From Candidatus Kryptoniota bacterium (GTDB taxonomy: Bacteria > Bacteroidota > Ignavibacteria > Kryptoniales > JAKASW01): a stretch of DNA of 64,000 bases. Shown one piece after another: positions 43,407 to 52,251 of the stretch. Position 1 is the first letter of the stretch; each line of letters opens with the position of its first letter. The notes under the pieces are model-generated. The model worked only from the letters and a program-made list of their open reading frames with translations. It made no database searches and was not told the origin of the DNA. The stretch is from positions 124,001 to 188,000 of the forward strand of contig DATCTN010000006.1 of assembly GCA_036567965.1 (NCBI GenBank), written 5' to 3'. Both the position numbers and the translations under genes were made by a program.

Positions 43407-44012
43407 GTGAAAAAGATCGAATTTGATGAAATAAAAAACATTATTGAATACGAGAAATTGAGACTCCCTTTCAGGAGGAAGATCATCGCGATGAAGAATA
43501 AACGAAGACTGAAAGTCGGTGAACTCATAACTCTCACTTTCGAGAACCGGTCTACAGTCGTTTTTCAAATCGAAGAGATGATGCGCGTGGAAAGGATCGT
43601 CGACGATCGAAAAATCCGGGACGAGATCGAGACTTACAACGAGCTGATCCCGCGCGAGAACGAATTGAGCGCGACTCTATTCGTTGAGGTCGACGAGCAG
43701 GACAAGATAAGACCCGTTCTCGACTCACTTGTCGGGCTGAACACGAATTCCGTATTTCTCAGAATCGGGGACAAGTCGATTCCAGCCGTATTCGAGGAAG
43801 GATATGCAACAGATGATAGGATCAGCGCTGTCCAGTATGTAAGATTCAAATTTTCCGCGGAGGATGTCGCGGCATTTCTAACACCGCGAATCCCTTCAGA
43901 GATCGTCATCGAACACAAAAACTACAGAGCGCGCAGCGTAATGGCGGGCGAAATGCGCGAAGAACTAATTGATGACTTCAATAGCGGAGCGATGGCAAAT
44001 GTCTGGACTTAA
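43407..44012 (+). CDS. DUF3501 family protein
   Basis: A 201-residue protein of the DUF3501 family, recognised by the RRKIIAMKNKRRLKVGELITLTFENR segment in parts and IEEMMRVERIVDD. Such proteins are found next to rubrerythrin and GlpC-like Fe-S proteins; their biochemical role is unknown to me. The start is GTG at 43407 with AGAGG upstream, 43 bases after the Fe-S gene. Charged, no TM segment. Confidence 0.88.
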   Translation: MKKIEFDEIKNIIEYEKLRLPFRRKIIAMKNKRRLKVGELITLTFENRSTVVFQIEEMMRVERIVDDRKIRDEIETYNELIPRENELSATLFVEVDEQDKIRPVLDSLVGLNTNSVFLRIGDKSIPAVFEEGYATDDRISAVQYVRFKFSAEDVAAFLTPRIPSEIVIEHKNYRARSVMAGEMREELIDDFNSGAMANVWT

Positions 44013-44042
44013 CCACTGCAACTTACCGGAAAGCTCTGGAAA

Positions 44043-44435
44043 ATGGTGAGTGATAATCATACGAGGAAACGAAGCAAGCAGCGTGAGAAGGTACTCAGTA
44101 TCGTAAAGGCGACGAAATCTCATCCGACCGCAGACTGGGTGTTCCATGAGGTCCGAAGAGAAATTCCGCATATCAGCCTGGCTACCGTTTACAGGAACCT
44201 TAATCTCCTCGTGGAGTCGCGCGAGATAAATGAAGTGGTTTGCGACGGACAACTTCGATTCGATGCGAACAAGGAAGAACATTTCCATTTCATTTGCCGT
44301 GAGTGCAAAGGAATTTTCGATATAGATGAAGCGAGAGTGGAGTCCCCGGATTTCAAGCTTCCCCGCGGCTACGTGGTCGAGGACGTAAGGATGGATTTTT
44401 TTGGCAAATGTCCGTCCTGCCAGCCTAAACGCTGA
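44043..44435 (+). CDS. Fur-family regulator, probably PerR
   Basis: A 130-residue regulator with the winged-helix SLATVYRNLNLLVESREINEV and the metal-site HFHFICRECKGIFDI, plus a C-terminal CPSC pair that would form a structural zinc site with CREC. In this context (rubrerythrin operon, PerR-box-like site on the promoter) a peroxide-sensing PerR is the best reading; Fur is the alternative. It follows DUF3501 by about 30 bases and may be under its own control. Confidence 0.88.
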   Translation: MVSDNHTRKRSKQREKVLSIVKATKSHPTADWVFHEVRREIPHISLATVYRNLNLLVESREINEVVCDGQLRFDANKEEHFHFICRECKGIFDIDEARVESPDFKLPRGYVVEDVRMDFFGKCPSCQPKR

Positions 44436-44439
44436 AGCT

Positions 44440-44482
44440 CAGAATTCAGATTCTGGTGCATTGCACCTTGCTTACTGAGCAA
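44440..44482. repeat. Three adjacent small inverted repeats
   Basis: CAGAAT/ATTCTG (44440-44455, four-base loop), GGTGCATTGCACC (44455-44467) and TTGCT/AGCAA (44468-44482, five-base loop) lie back to back between convergent genes. None has a U-run, so they could stabilise the mRNA end or act as a bidirectional stop. Confidence 0.4.
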
Positions 44483-44565
44483 GTCGACACTATTGCCACC
44501 GATCGGGCGTAAGATCTTCGTTTGACAATTAAAGAACTTCGGCAGAACCGCTCCTGAAGCAATTT

Positions 44566-45846
44566 TCAATCCGGGGGTTTATCTTCCAGCTCGAATCGAA
44601 CCGTTTTCGACCAAGTCCGTTTCTCCCTCTTGATATAATCAAGATAAATTCCGCGCGCCACAACATAGATCCAGAACTGACAATATGTAAAATACATCAG
44701 GAGAACGAGAACGAGATTCTTGAATGTGTCCTGTCCTTCGTACGACAGGACGAGGAAGATTTCGAATATGAACAGGACAACCGCAAGTATCCAGACGGTA
44801 GTATATGGGCCCGGGAGAGGTACGGCGATTATATGTGATACGCTGAATATGAATATCAGATCGCTCACGCCGATCGCGAACAGAAAAACATAATACAGCG
44901 ACAAGAGGTAAAGAATCTCAAATCCGAGAAATTTGTTCTCGAACTGCGTAATCTCTTTAAAGAACTTGCCGACGACATAGTTGTTGCCCCTCACCCATCT
45001 CGTCCTTTGTTTTGCCCAAACAGATAAGGTCTCCGGTTCCTGTTCCAGAGTAACTGCAAAAGGTATGTACTTAATCCTGAAGCCTTTCATGTAGACCCTG
45101 ATGCTGAGCTCCGAATCTTCCGTTATGGCGTCTTCGTCCCAACCTTTCAGGTCGTCGAGCAGGTGTTTCCAAATCACGAAGTTTGTTCCGGGCAACGTGG
45201 ACACTTTAAAGAGTGCCCATCTTCCGGCCTGAAGTATCGCCTGGAAACTGAGAGTCTCGATGCTTATGAATCGCGTGAGCCACGTCTTGTCTTTATTTAT
45301 CGTCCTGAAATTGCCCAGCACTGCACCAAGATCCGGATGCAGGAGAAGCTCCGTCACGAGGTATTTCAGGGCATCCGGAAGCGGCTGATTGTCGGCATCG
45401 TACACCGCAATTACTTCCGCATCGGTCCTGCTAAGTCCGAGATTGAGAGCGCGCGACTTCCCTCTCCCTCCCTCTCCCTTCGGCACGTCATAACAGCGAA
45501 CGCGACTGTCGCGGCTCGCAATTTCCTTAACAATGCTTCCTGTTTCGTCCGAAGACCCATCGTTTATCACCACGATCTCAAGCTTCTCTGAAGGATAGTC
45601 GAACTTGAGCATCGCTTCGAGAGTTCTGCGGATGACCTTCTCCTCGTTATGCGCCGGGATGAGCACGCACACCCGCGGATTCTCGAAATGGGTCTGGGCG
45701 TCGATCGCCCTTTTCTCTTTCGTCGAATTCCAATTGTGAAAGAATCCGGCAATTGTGAGGACGAGCTGGTACGCGATCATGAACCAGATGAAAATTACAG
45801 ATAAGACAAAAAAACCGCCGAGAAGTGTGGTAACAAAATTAAACAC
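44566..45846 (-). CDS. Processive GT2 glycosyltransferase (PgaC/cellulose-synthase type)
   Basis: About 426 residues. An N-terminal TM helix is followed by a GT-A domain (PRVCVLIPAHNEEKVI, VINDGSSDET), then DxD (VYDADNQ), TED (AITEDSEL) and the product-binding QxxRW in KQRTRWVRGNN, then three to four C-terminal TM helices. These are the hallmarks of membrane polymerases such as PgaC, chitin and cellulose synthases. The frame can be read from a TTG at 45882, but GTG at 45846 overlaps the stop of the upstream gene by eight bases and is preferred; GGAGG lies before it. It is likely the polymerase for a surface polysaccharide with its partner. Confidence 0.9.
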   Translation of the reverse strand: MFNFVTTLLGGFFVLSVIFIWFMIAYQLVLTIAGFFHNWNSTKEKRAIDAQTHFENPRVCVLIPAHNEEKVIRRTLEAMLKFDYPSEKLEIVVINDGSSDETGSIVKEIASRDSRVRCYDVPKGEGGRGKSRALNLGLSRTDAEVIAVYDADNQPLPDALKYLVTELLLHPDLGAVLGNFRTINKDKTWLTRFISIETLSFQAILQAGRWALFKVSTLPGTNFVIWKHLLDDLKGWDEDAITEDSELSIRVYMKGFRIKYIPFAVTLEQEPETLSVWAKQRTRWVRGNNYVVGKFFKEITQFENKFLGFEILYLLSLYYVFLFAIGVSDLIFIFSVSHIIAVPLPGPYTTVWILAVVLFIFEIFLVLSYEGQDTFKNLVLVLLMYFTYCQFWIYVVARGIYLDYIKREKRTWSKTVRFELEDKPPD

Positions 45847-48800
45847 GCGCCAGTGCTCTCCTCCTTCTGACCTTGAACACAAAGTACAGGATTATGAGAA
45901 TACCGCCGGCAATGGATCCGAATATTGAAATTACCGCCGAAGACCAGAGGCTCGTCAGGTCAATTCCGTAAGATACGGTACTTTCAAGTATGACCAGAGC
46001 TTTGTGCTGACCCGGAGGAAGAATGATGCCGTAATGTTGTTCCTCGCGCGAAACGGAAAATGGGATCTCGTGATCGTCGAGAAAAACTGCGAATGGGATT
46101 TTGCCGAACGATACGGCACATCTGATCGGGGAATCGTATGTGAACTCCACGCCGCGCTGGAATGTGCGCTCGCTGAGAATGTTGCACGACGCCGCCTCGA
46201 CATGCGATTGCATCATCTCGCTTTGAAACGGATTGACGTCTGCCGGCATTACTTTCACGACGTGGTCACCGGCCGGCATCACAAAGTAGCCGGGCTGGTA
46301 AGGATACACTGTGTTCCCGTCGACTGAGACCTCCTTCACTTCCTCACTCAATCGTATTGAAGTGGAGTATGGAGCGACAATCCTGTAACCGCCGTCTATG
46401 AGTTCCATCTGTGCCTGCGGTGCGATTGAGTAAGGGATATCTGCGAGGTCCTGAGGATAAACTGTAGCCTCGGAGTAAACGGTCATCCTGGGGGCGGCCT
46501 CGGCGGCAGACCTGAGCAGAAGATATGCCTCCGTACCGGTAGGTGTCTGGGTCGGAAAATTTCCCGTATAATTCGCGGCACGGAACGAGAGAATGTTCAG
46601 ATCGATCAGGAGGTCAGATGAATCCGGTCCCAGCAACTTCCTGTATGTGTTCCCTATCCCGATATACCTGTGGGGATCAGTGTTCCAGTTCGACTGCGGG
46701 TCCTCAACCTGCAGGCTGAAATTGAAGTTTTTCCTCAGCTGCAGGATCTGGTCGACATCGACTCCGATGCTGGACCGCAGGTCTGGAAATGTTTTTTCAT
46801 CGTGCACCGTCAGTATGATTTCCGTGCCCGGCTTGTTTTTGAAAGCGTCGGATGCAATGGTGAGAAAATGGGAAGTGAATTCAGTAATCAGCGAAGCGCG
46901 GAAATCCATGAAACTTTTCCAGTCCTCAGGTGAAGTCTTGTAGTAATGAATCGATGACGGCTGGAACAGCTGTACCGGATCGAAACCATATTTCTTTTTG
47001 AACATGTTCCTCGCGCTCGCGTCGAAAGGAGTGAGGAGCTGCGGATCCGCTGGTGCGCCTTCGCCGCCAAAATTTATTTCCGCGATGTTTGCGCCGTCCC
47101 AGTCATGAGAAGTGAGAAATTTATAAGTCCAGGTCGTGGCAGAATCCATACAAACGGTATCTGCAAGCGCTACTGGGTATCGCCAGTCCCATTGAACGTC
47201 CTCACCCTTGTAATTTTTCTCGTGCCATTGTGGATGGTCGTCATAAAATTTCTTGCTTATCTGGGGCGGCTCAATCCACACATCTACATTGATTCCGTAA
47301 GCGTGGCAGAGTCGGATAAGCCTGTCATAGTCATAACTGAATTTCGGATATTCGTGCCATCCCGCGACATGGATAACTCGAATTCCCTTTATGGCCCATT
47401 GTTTTACAAGAGACTCTACACTTTCCGTTCGTCGGAGGCCGGGATCAAAGTACATCTCAACGTAATCGCGTCTCAATGTTGGATAGAGGCTAAAATAGCT
47501 CTTGAGCCACTCCACGAGGTAGGGAAATCTGGCGTAACCCTCTCCTGAAATCGGGTCGAATCGAGAACTTATTGAAATGAATTTACCGTTTCCATACTTT
47601 CTTGCCACCGCGACCGGAGCATCGTTTACGTCGTTTATGCACACGACCTCGTCGTTCTCCTGGACATCGATTCTATATGCTGACTCGAACGTTCCCCAAC
47701 TAAGCAGTTCCTCAGGAAATAGGGCGTCCCTGACCTTCTCGAGTCGCATCCCATTTTTGCTGAATTGTATCCCAAGGTCGAGGGCGACGGGATTCTTTGA
47801 ATCGGTGACGAGATTTCCGCCGTTTGAGACGTACTTGTCGATCACTTCGAAGAGTGAATCCGGCAGTTTTTCCGCGGAGGGATAAGGCATAATGACAACG
47901 TTGTAATCTCCTATCATGGATAGGTCACTCACAGAGAGAGTATCGGTAGGTATTCCGACACTTTGTAATGTTGTGACAAAACTCGCCTCGTCAAGCTTTG
48001 CCCCGCCGGTCGCGGATGAGTCCCACACAACGGCTGCAACCGCCGGAATTATCGTTTTCTTTTGAGGAAATAACCCGTCCCAGAAATTCTTCATCGCTCC
48101 AGTAACGTTATCGATGAACGTCAGTTCTCTTTCACGAACCTCCGTGGGTTCCGCCGCGTATATCCATCCCGGCTTGAGATCGATATTTCTTGTAATGTCA
48201 CCGGTGATCCGGTTCGGAGATATTTCTCTGCTGACGCGCTCCCCGCGTTCATTCAATGACACTTCTTTCAAAAATTGATCTTCGATTGAAATTTTGAACG
48301 AAGCTTTGCCGGATACGATCGCGCGATCAGGCAATTTTACAAGATTGTTTCCATCTCTTAAATCTATGTAAGTGTAACCAAGATCCCGGATTCCTTCAAC
48401 AATTTCTTGAAGAAGATTGAGCGGAAGAAATGGATGAAAGAATGCAGTGGCATATCCGTCCCTGACGTAAAGCGCGGACTTAGCGCCCTCTATAATATCG
48501 CGGACCGCTTGCTCTTCCTCCTTGGGGGTCCCGAGAGGAACATATCCTACGTTCTCCGGCACAATCTTCTCGCCGTACATATCCTGCTTTATGACATATG
48601 GGAAGAACTGGCTGTAGTCGAGGTTGTTCATCACGATCCGCTGTTCAACTGCAGTCGAGAAAACTTTTGCAATGGCAGCGTAATCGATCTCAGACGCTCC
48701 GTAATGAGGTGTCTCCCAGGCAAGAGGGTAAACACCATTTCGCATCAGTTCCTCCACGCCCATCTCGAGCTTCTGCTGCACGTATCCCGGGTTATCGTCC

Positions 48801-49765
48801 TTGATGGGTCTGCTGTTCGCTTCGTCCCAGAATTCGAAATCGCTTGCTGTCACACCGTGATATTGATGGGTATCGCCATGCATCACGATTGTCGCGCCGT
48901 GGGCCTCCGCGTACCGCAGCGCGTCGACCATGTCTGGCTCGTCGGATAAAGAAACTCTTTCATTGTCCGACGGATCGATATAGTATGGAACGACAGCGAT
49001 CAGGAACGGGACTCCTTCGTTGTACAACATGTCCGTGATCTTCCGGATGTTGTCCGGGTCCTCCAGCGGGTGCACATCTTCGATCCTTATTAATGCCGCG
49101 TGAAATTCAGAATGTTCCTGTCCGAGTATGTCGTGAAGTATTTCGGAAAAGAAAAGGTAACGGTCAGTCGTACCCATGTATGAAAAAGGAGAATCCCCGA
49201 AATAATAGAGATTGCCCGTGTGGATCGCATAAGGAGAAACTACATGCGCTGGTGCGACGGCATTGGCAAGGACTTCAACCTGGCGCCTGTTCCCGATCGA
49301 CAAAATATTCAAATATTGGTCGCCCTTTGTAAACCGGAAATTCCGGTCGAGAGCAATTACCGCGTTATATCCCGTGGTCGAGTCGAGTCTCTCAGGAACG
49401 AATCCGTACTTCGCGAGTAAATTATGTTTTGCGTTGAATGCCACTATCCCGGTGTTCAACCAAATCAGTGTCCCTTTATAATTGAATGCGTCATCCAGAA
49501 ATTTGTCCGGCGGTTGACAGTCGTTCGTGTAGCCGGTAAAGAACACGTAATCAAATTTGCCGCATTCACCGGACTTATAGTCGTCGGCGGCAACGATGGT
49601 CTTCTGAAGATCGAAATGGCCAAGGAGCTGGTACAGTTGGAGCCCGTCTCCCATAGCCGGATTGCCGGGACTTTCTTTCCCCTCATAGACAATTAGGACT
49701 CGCGAGGAAGCTATTGCTTCGGTCGCCGTCAGAAGCATGATCAACAACAACACTCTTTTAATCAT
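45839..49765 (-). CDS. Giant exported deacetylase/glycoside-hydrolase-like protein (DUF2334 type)
   Basis: A 1308-residue protein with a signal peptide, a Rossmann-like N-terminal region, and a DUF2334 polysaccharide-deacetylase-like domain (~225-480) whose metal residues appear in RIEDVHP and HGDTHQYH. Next come a GATase-like part (~560-750) and a TIM-barrel-like domain (~760-1080; YVEMYFDPGLRR, WHEYPKFSYDYDRL, VDVWIEPPQIS), then strand-rich repeats and a C-terminal TM helix (~1275-1297) with a basic tail. The deacetylase plus hydrolase combination echoes PgaB and PelA. It overlaps the GT2 polymerase gene, so both probably make and trim one exopolysaccharide. Specific chemistry is inferred. 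Confidence 0.82.
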   Translation of the reverse strand: MIKRVLLLIMLLTATEAIASSRVLIVYEGKESPGNPAMGDGLQLYQLLGHFDLQKTIVAADDYKSGECGKFDYVFFTGYTNDCQPPDKFLDDAFNYKGTLIWLNTGIVAFNAKHNLLAKYGFVPERLDSTTGYNAVIALDRNFRFTKGDQYLNILSIGNRRQVEVLANAVAPAHVVSPYAIHTGNLYYFGDSPFSYMGTTDRYLFFSEILHDILGQEHSEFHAALIRIEDVHPLEDPDNIRKITDMLYNEGVPFLIAVVPYYIDPSDNERVSLSDEPDMVDALRYAEAHGATIVMHGDTHQYHGVTASDFEFWDEANSRPIKDDNPGYVQQKLEMGVEELMRNGVYPLAWETPHYGASEIDYAAIAKVFSTAVEQRIVMNNLDYSQFFPYVIKQDMYGEKIVPENVGYVPLGTPKEEEQAVRDIIEGAKSALYVRDGYATAFFHPFLPLNLLQEIVEGIRDLGYTYIDLRDGNNLVKLPDRAIVSGKASFKISIEDQFLKEVSLNERGERVSREISPNRITGDITRNIDLKPGWIYAAEPTEVRERELTFIDNVTGAMKNFWDGLFPQKKTIIPAVAAVVWDSSATGGAKLDEASFVTTLQSVGIPTDTLSVSDLSMIGDYNVVIMPYPSAEKLPDSLFEVIDKYVSNGGNLVTDSKNPVALDLGIQFSKNGMRLEKVRDALFPEELLSWGTFESAYRIDVQENDEVVCINDVNDAPVAVARKYGNGKFISISSRFDPISGEGYARFPYLVEWLKSYFSLYPTLRRDYVEMYFDPGLRRTESVESLVKQWAIKGIRVIHVAGWHEYPKFSYDYDRLIRLCHAYGINVDVWIEPPQISKKFYDDHPQWHEKNYKGEDVQWDWRYPVALADTVCMDSATTWTYKFLTSHDWDGANIAEINFGGEGAPADPQLLTPFDASARNMFKKKYGFDPVQLFQPSSIHYYKTSPEDWKSFMDFRASLITEFTSHFLTIASDAFKNKPGTEIILTVHDEKTFPDLRSSIGVDVDQILQLRKNFNFSLQVEDPQSNWNTDPHRYIGIGNTYRKLLGPDSSDLLIDLNILSFRAANYTGNFPTQTPTGTEAYLLLRSAAEAAPRMTVYSEATVYPQDLADIPYSIAPQAQMELIDGGYRIVAPYSTSIRLSEEVKEVSVDGNTVYPYQPGYFVMPAGDHVVKVMPADVNPFQSEMMQSHVEAASCNILSERTFQRGVEFTYDSPIRCAVSFGKIPFAVFLDDHEIPFSVSREEQHYGIILPPGQHKALVILESTVSYGIDLTSLWSSAVISIFGSIAGGILIILYFVFKVRRRRALARV

Positions 49766-49935
49766 CTCTCACCTTGCATCAACTAAATATCCGGGCACTG
49801 TTCCACGACTGATATACTCAGCATATTTTATCAAACAATCTCGGAAGGAAAAAGGAAAGGTTTGCAATTGAATTAAGTATGGGATTAGAGAGAGTCTCTC
49901 AACCGGAGTGGATCCGGCACGCGGGGTCGAGACAA

Positions 49936-50907
49936 TCAGGCCTTCCCGTCCCAGTCAGCATACTTTTCGTATGCCTCGATAATGTCCTTCACCAGCTTAT
50001 GGCGGACAACGTCGGCCTTCTCTAGATACACAAAGCTTATTCCACTGACGTTCTTCAGAACTCTCTGAATCTCCACAAGACCGCTGAGGCTTTTTTGAGG
50101 GAGATCGATTTGTGTAATGTCGCCGGTTATGATGGCCTTCGAGTTGACACCGAGTCTTGTGAGAAACATTTTCATCTGCATGCTGGACGCGTTCTGGGCT
50201 TCATCGAGAATCACGAACGCACTACCGAGGGTTCGTCCGCGCATGTAAGCTAGCGGCGCGATCTCGATAGTATTCTTCTCCACATAGAGTTTCAATTTGT
50301 CCTGAGGCAGCATGTCCTCCAGCGCGTCATAGAGCGGCCTGAGGTACGGTATTACTTTTTCTTTCAAGTCGCCCGGAAGAAATCCCAGGCTCTCGCCGGC
50401 TTCGACCGCAGGACGCGTGAGAACTATTTTCTGTACTTCCCTGTTTCTGAGCGCGGCAACTGCCATCGCCACGGCTAAATAGGTCTTTCCTGTTCCCGCG
50501 GGACCGACGACAAACACGACGTCGTTCTTTTTCACCGCCCTGACAAATTGCCGCTGGCCCGGCGTTTTCGGCTTGATGAGATCGTTCCTTGCCGAGAGAA
50601 CTACCGCATCCTTCCCGTCCCCCGGCTCTTCTCTTGAACTTTCCCCAGAAACCAATTCCATTACGGTGACAACATCGTCAGTCTTCAAAACTCCCGTCCT
50701 GTTCAGAACATAGATGAGCTCTTTGAAGACTTTCTCTACCCTGTTCGTTTCTTCTTCTTCGCCCTTGATGAGGATGCTGTCACCGCGTACCACGATGTTA
50801 GCATCAAACCTGTCGGAAATTATTTGCAGATTGGAATCATTAAGTCCAAGGAGGGAAAGGGGATCGACTCCCGTTATCTTGATGCGCTTCTCGACTGTTT
50901 CTGTCAT
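49936..50907 (-). CDS. phoH: PhoH-like ATPase
   Basis: About 323 residues. An N-terminal KH-like part is followed by the PhoH NTPase: Walker A GPAGTGKTY, VLTRPAVEAGESLGFLPGDLKEK, AYMRGRTLGSAFVILDEAQNA (Walker B VILDEAQ) and the ITGDITQIDLP segment. PhoH proteins are linked to RNA processing. The frame starts with TTG at 50925; ATG at 50907 is preferred although no strong ribosome-binding site is visible. It lies just after the LysM gene terminator on the same strand. Confidence 0.92.
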   Translation of the reverse strand: MTETVEKRIKITGVDPLSLLGLNDSNLQIISDRFDANIVVRGDSILIKGEEEETNRVEKVFKELIYVLNRTGVLKTDDVVTVMELVSGESSREEPGDGKDAVVLSARNDLIKPKTPGQRQFVRAVKKNDVVFVVGPAGTGKTYLAVAMAVAALRNREVQKIVLTRPAVEAGESLGFLPGDLKEKVIPYLRPLYDALEDMLPQDKLKLYVEKNTIEIAPLAYMRGRTLGSAFVILDEAQNASSMQMKMFLTRLGVNSKAIITGDITQIDLPQKSLSGLVEIQRVLKNVSGISFVYLEKADVVRHKLVKDIIEAYEKYADWDGKA

Positions 50908-50931
50908 TCGATCAGTCGGTCGCAAGGTTGG

Positions 50932-50977
50932 AAAACAAAAAACGCTCCTGCCACGTGATTACATAGACAGGAGCGTC
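50932..50977 (-). terminator. Rho-independent terminator of the Lpp-LysM operon
   Basis: ACGCTCCTG (50942-50950) and CAGGAGCGT (50968-50976) form the stem; on the minus strand it is followed by TTTTTTGTTTT. The loop is long (17 bases). Confidence 0.8.
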
Positions 50978-51013
50978 TGAAAATCTATTCAAACTTCTTG
51001 CTGAATCCCTTGC

Positions 51014-51796
51014 TTATTTTGAAGGCGATGGTGCCTGACCCGAGTTGGCCTTCATCATACGCGCCTTTTTGGCGTAGTACGCTTTGGCTGCCGCTTTCTC
51101 GGTCGAGTTCAGAGGAGCATTCTCAGGTATCCTCAATACCTCTCTTGGATGAATCAGATCGGGATTCTTGATCTGATCGCGGTTAGCTACGTAAATCTTC
51201 GGCCACTTCCATGGATCGTCATAGATCGTCTCCTTCTTGGAGATATTCCAGAGACAATCCCTGTTCCTGGCCCATGTACCGACGGTGTAAGTCTTTTCCG
51301 CCATCTGCTGGCAATTTGCAAGCCGTGCTTTCAACTGGGCATAATTATTAGAAAGATCCTGAACCCTCGGATAGAATTCAACCGCGAGAGAAAGCCGACT
51401 CGCCTTCGCGGAATCGATCTGTGCACCAAGTGCCGCTACATCTGCTCTATGCGCGCAGAGATCCTGATCGGACATCTTTGTGTAATTGTCGATCTGTCCG
51501 GCAAGGTTGTTCAGCATCTGATCGTACGCTTGCATATCTGCCTGCGTAGCATGAAGCAAATCCAGATACTTCTGCATTTCTGCCTGGACCTGCTGATCCA
51601 TGCTTGCCAGTTGGCTTTTCAAATTAGCGACGTCCGTGTTCAGCTGATTCAATACATTCTTCAGAGAATCGCGCTGTGCGGTCAAAGTCGTAATCTGCGC
51701 CTGCCAATCGTCAAGCTTCATTTCCTCCTGTGCGGATGCCACAGAAGAAATCGCGAAGATAATCGCGACTGCTGCGAGAACACCAAGTCGTTTCAT
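51014..51796 (-). CDS. Periplasmic coiled-coil protein with LysM-like domain
   Basis: A 260-residue protein with a signal peptide (cleaved near SVASAQ), a long coiled coil (~25-165) of Gln/Leu/Asp heptads and a C-terminal LysM-like module (YTVGTWARNRDCLWNISKKE, KWPKIYVANRDQI, ILHPREVLRIP-type end). LysM binds peptidoglycan. It starts 13 bases after the Lpp-like lipoprotein and both are probably structural cell-envelope proteins, tethering outer membrane and wall. Confidence 0.88.
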   Translation of the reverse strand: MKRLGVLAAVAIIFAISSVASAQEEMKLDDWQAQITTLTAQRDSLKNVLNQLNTDVANLKSQLASMDQQVQAEMQKYLDLLHATQADMQAYDQMLNNLAGQIDNYTKMSDQDLCAHRADVAALGAQIDSAKASRLSLAVEFYPRVQDLSNNYAQLKARLANCQQMAEKTYTVGTWARNRDCLWNISKKETIYDDPWKWPKIYVANRDQIKNPDLIHPREVLRIPENAPLNSTEKAAAKAYYAKKARMMKANSGQAPSPSK

Positions 51797-51809
51797 CTAT
51801 GGCTCCTTT

Positions 51810-52091
51810 TCACTTTGAGGTGGTGGTATCGGTTTTTGTTTGCTGCATCCTTTGCTGTACAGTCTGCTCATTGGACTGCAACTTCTTAATTTGATCCTGT
51901 TTGTCAGCTATTTGCTTCTGCAAATCAGATTTCTGTTGTTGTGCTGTTTGGATTTGCTGCTGGAGCGTGGCAATTTCACTCTTAAGATCGCTTAACTGCT
52001 GCATTTGATCTTTAGTGGCACTCTTGCTACAACCAGCTAGAATGAAAGACGCTACAATGAGGCTCACAATTGCGCCGGGCAATTTTCTCAT
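51810..52091 (-). CDS. Small coiled-coil lipoprotein, Lpp-like
   Basis: About 93 residues. A lipobox FILAGC is followed by an almost pure coiled coil of Gln, Lys, Leu and Asp (QQIQTAQQQKSDLQKQIA and similar heptads). It resembles Braun's lipoprotein in architecture. The frame extends to 52139, but ATG at 52091 has AAGGAGG directly before it. A strong promoter lies at 52124-52152. High abundance is likely. Confidence 0.85.
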   Translation of the reverse strand: MRKLPGAIVSLIVASFILAGCSKSATKDQMQQLSDLKSEIATLQQQIQTAQQQKSDLQKQIADKQDQIKKLQSNEQTVQQRMQQTKTDTTTSK

Positions 52092-52123
52092 TTTTTCCTC
52101 CTTTGCGTATTTTCGTCGCTTTA

Positions 52124-52152
52124 AGTTTAATGGAATCAACGGTTTTAGTCAA
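52124..52152 (-). promoter_or_regulatory. Promoter of the Lpp-LysM operon
   Basis: On the minus strand TTGACT (52152-52147), 17 bases, TAAACT (52129-52124), about 33 bases upstream of the ATG. Divergent from the argG promoter, whose first hexamer begins five bases further along. Confidence 0.65.
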
Positions 52153-52156
52153 GCAT

Positions 52157-52185
52157 TTGATATTAAAAATATCTTAAAATATTTT
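52157..52185 (+). promoter_or_regulatory. Probable promoter of the arg operon
   Basis: TTGATA (52157-52162), 17 bases, TATTTT (52180-52185). Around it are AAAATAT/ATATTTT inverted repeats (52166-52172, 52179-52185) and, on the minus strand at about 52179-52193, a sequence close to the ArgR half-box ATGAAT-N-AAAAT. Arginine repression is possible. Confidence 0.4.
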
Positions 52186-52251
52186 CATTCATTATACTAA
52201 CTCAGTCGTGTATTTAGTAAATTTCCATTCCAAAACAGGAGATACGCGCGA

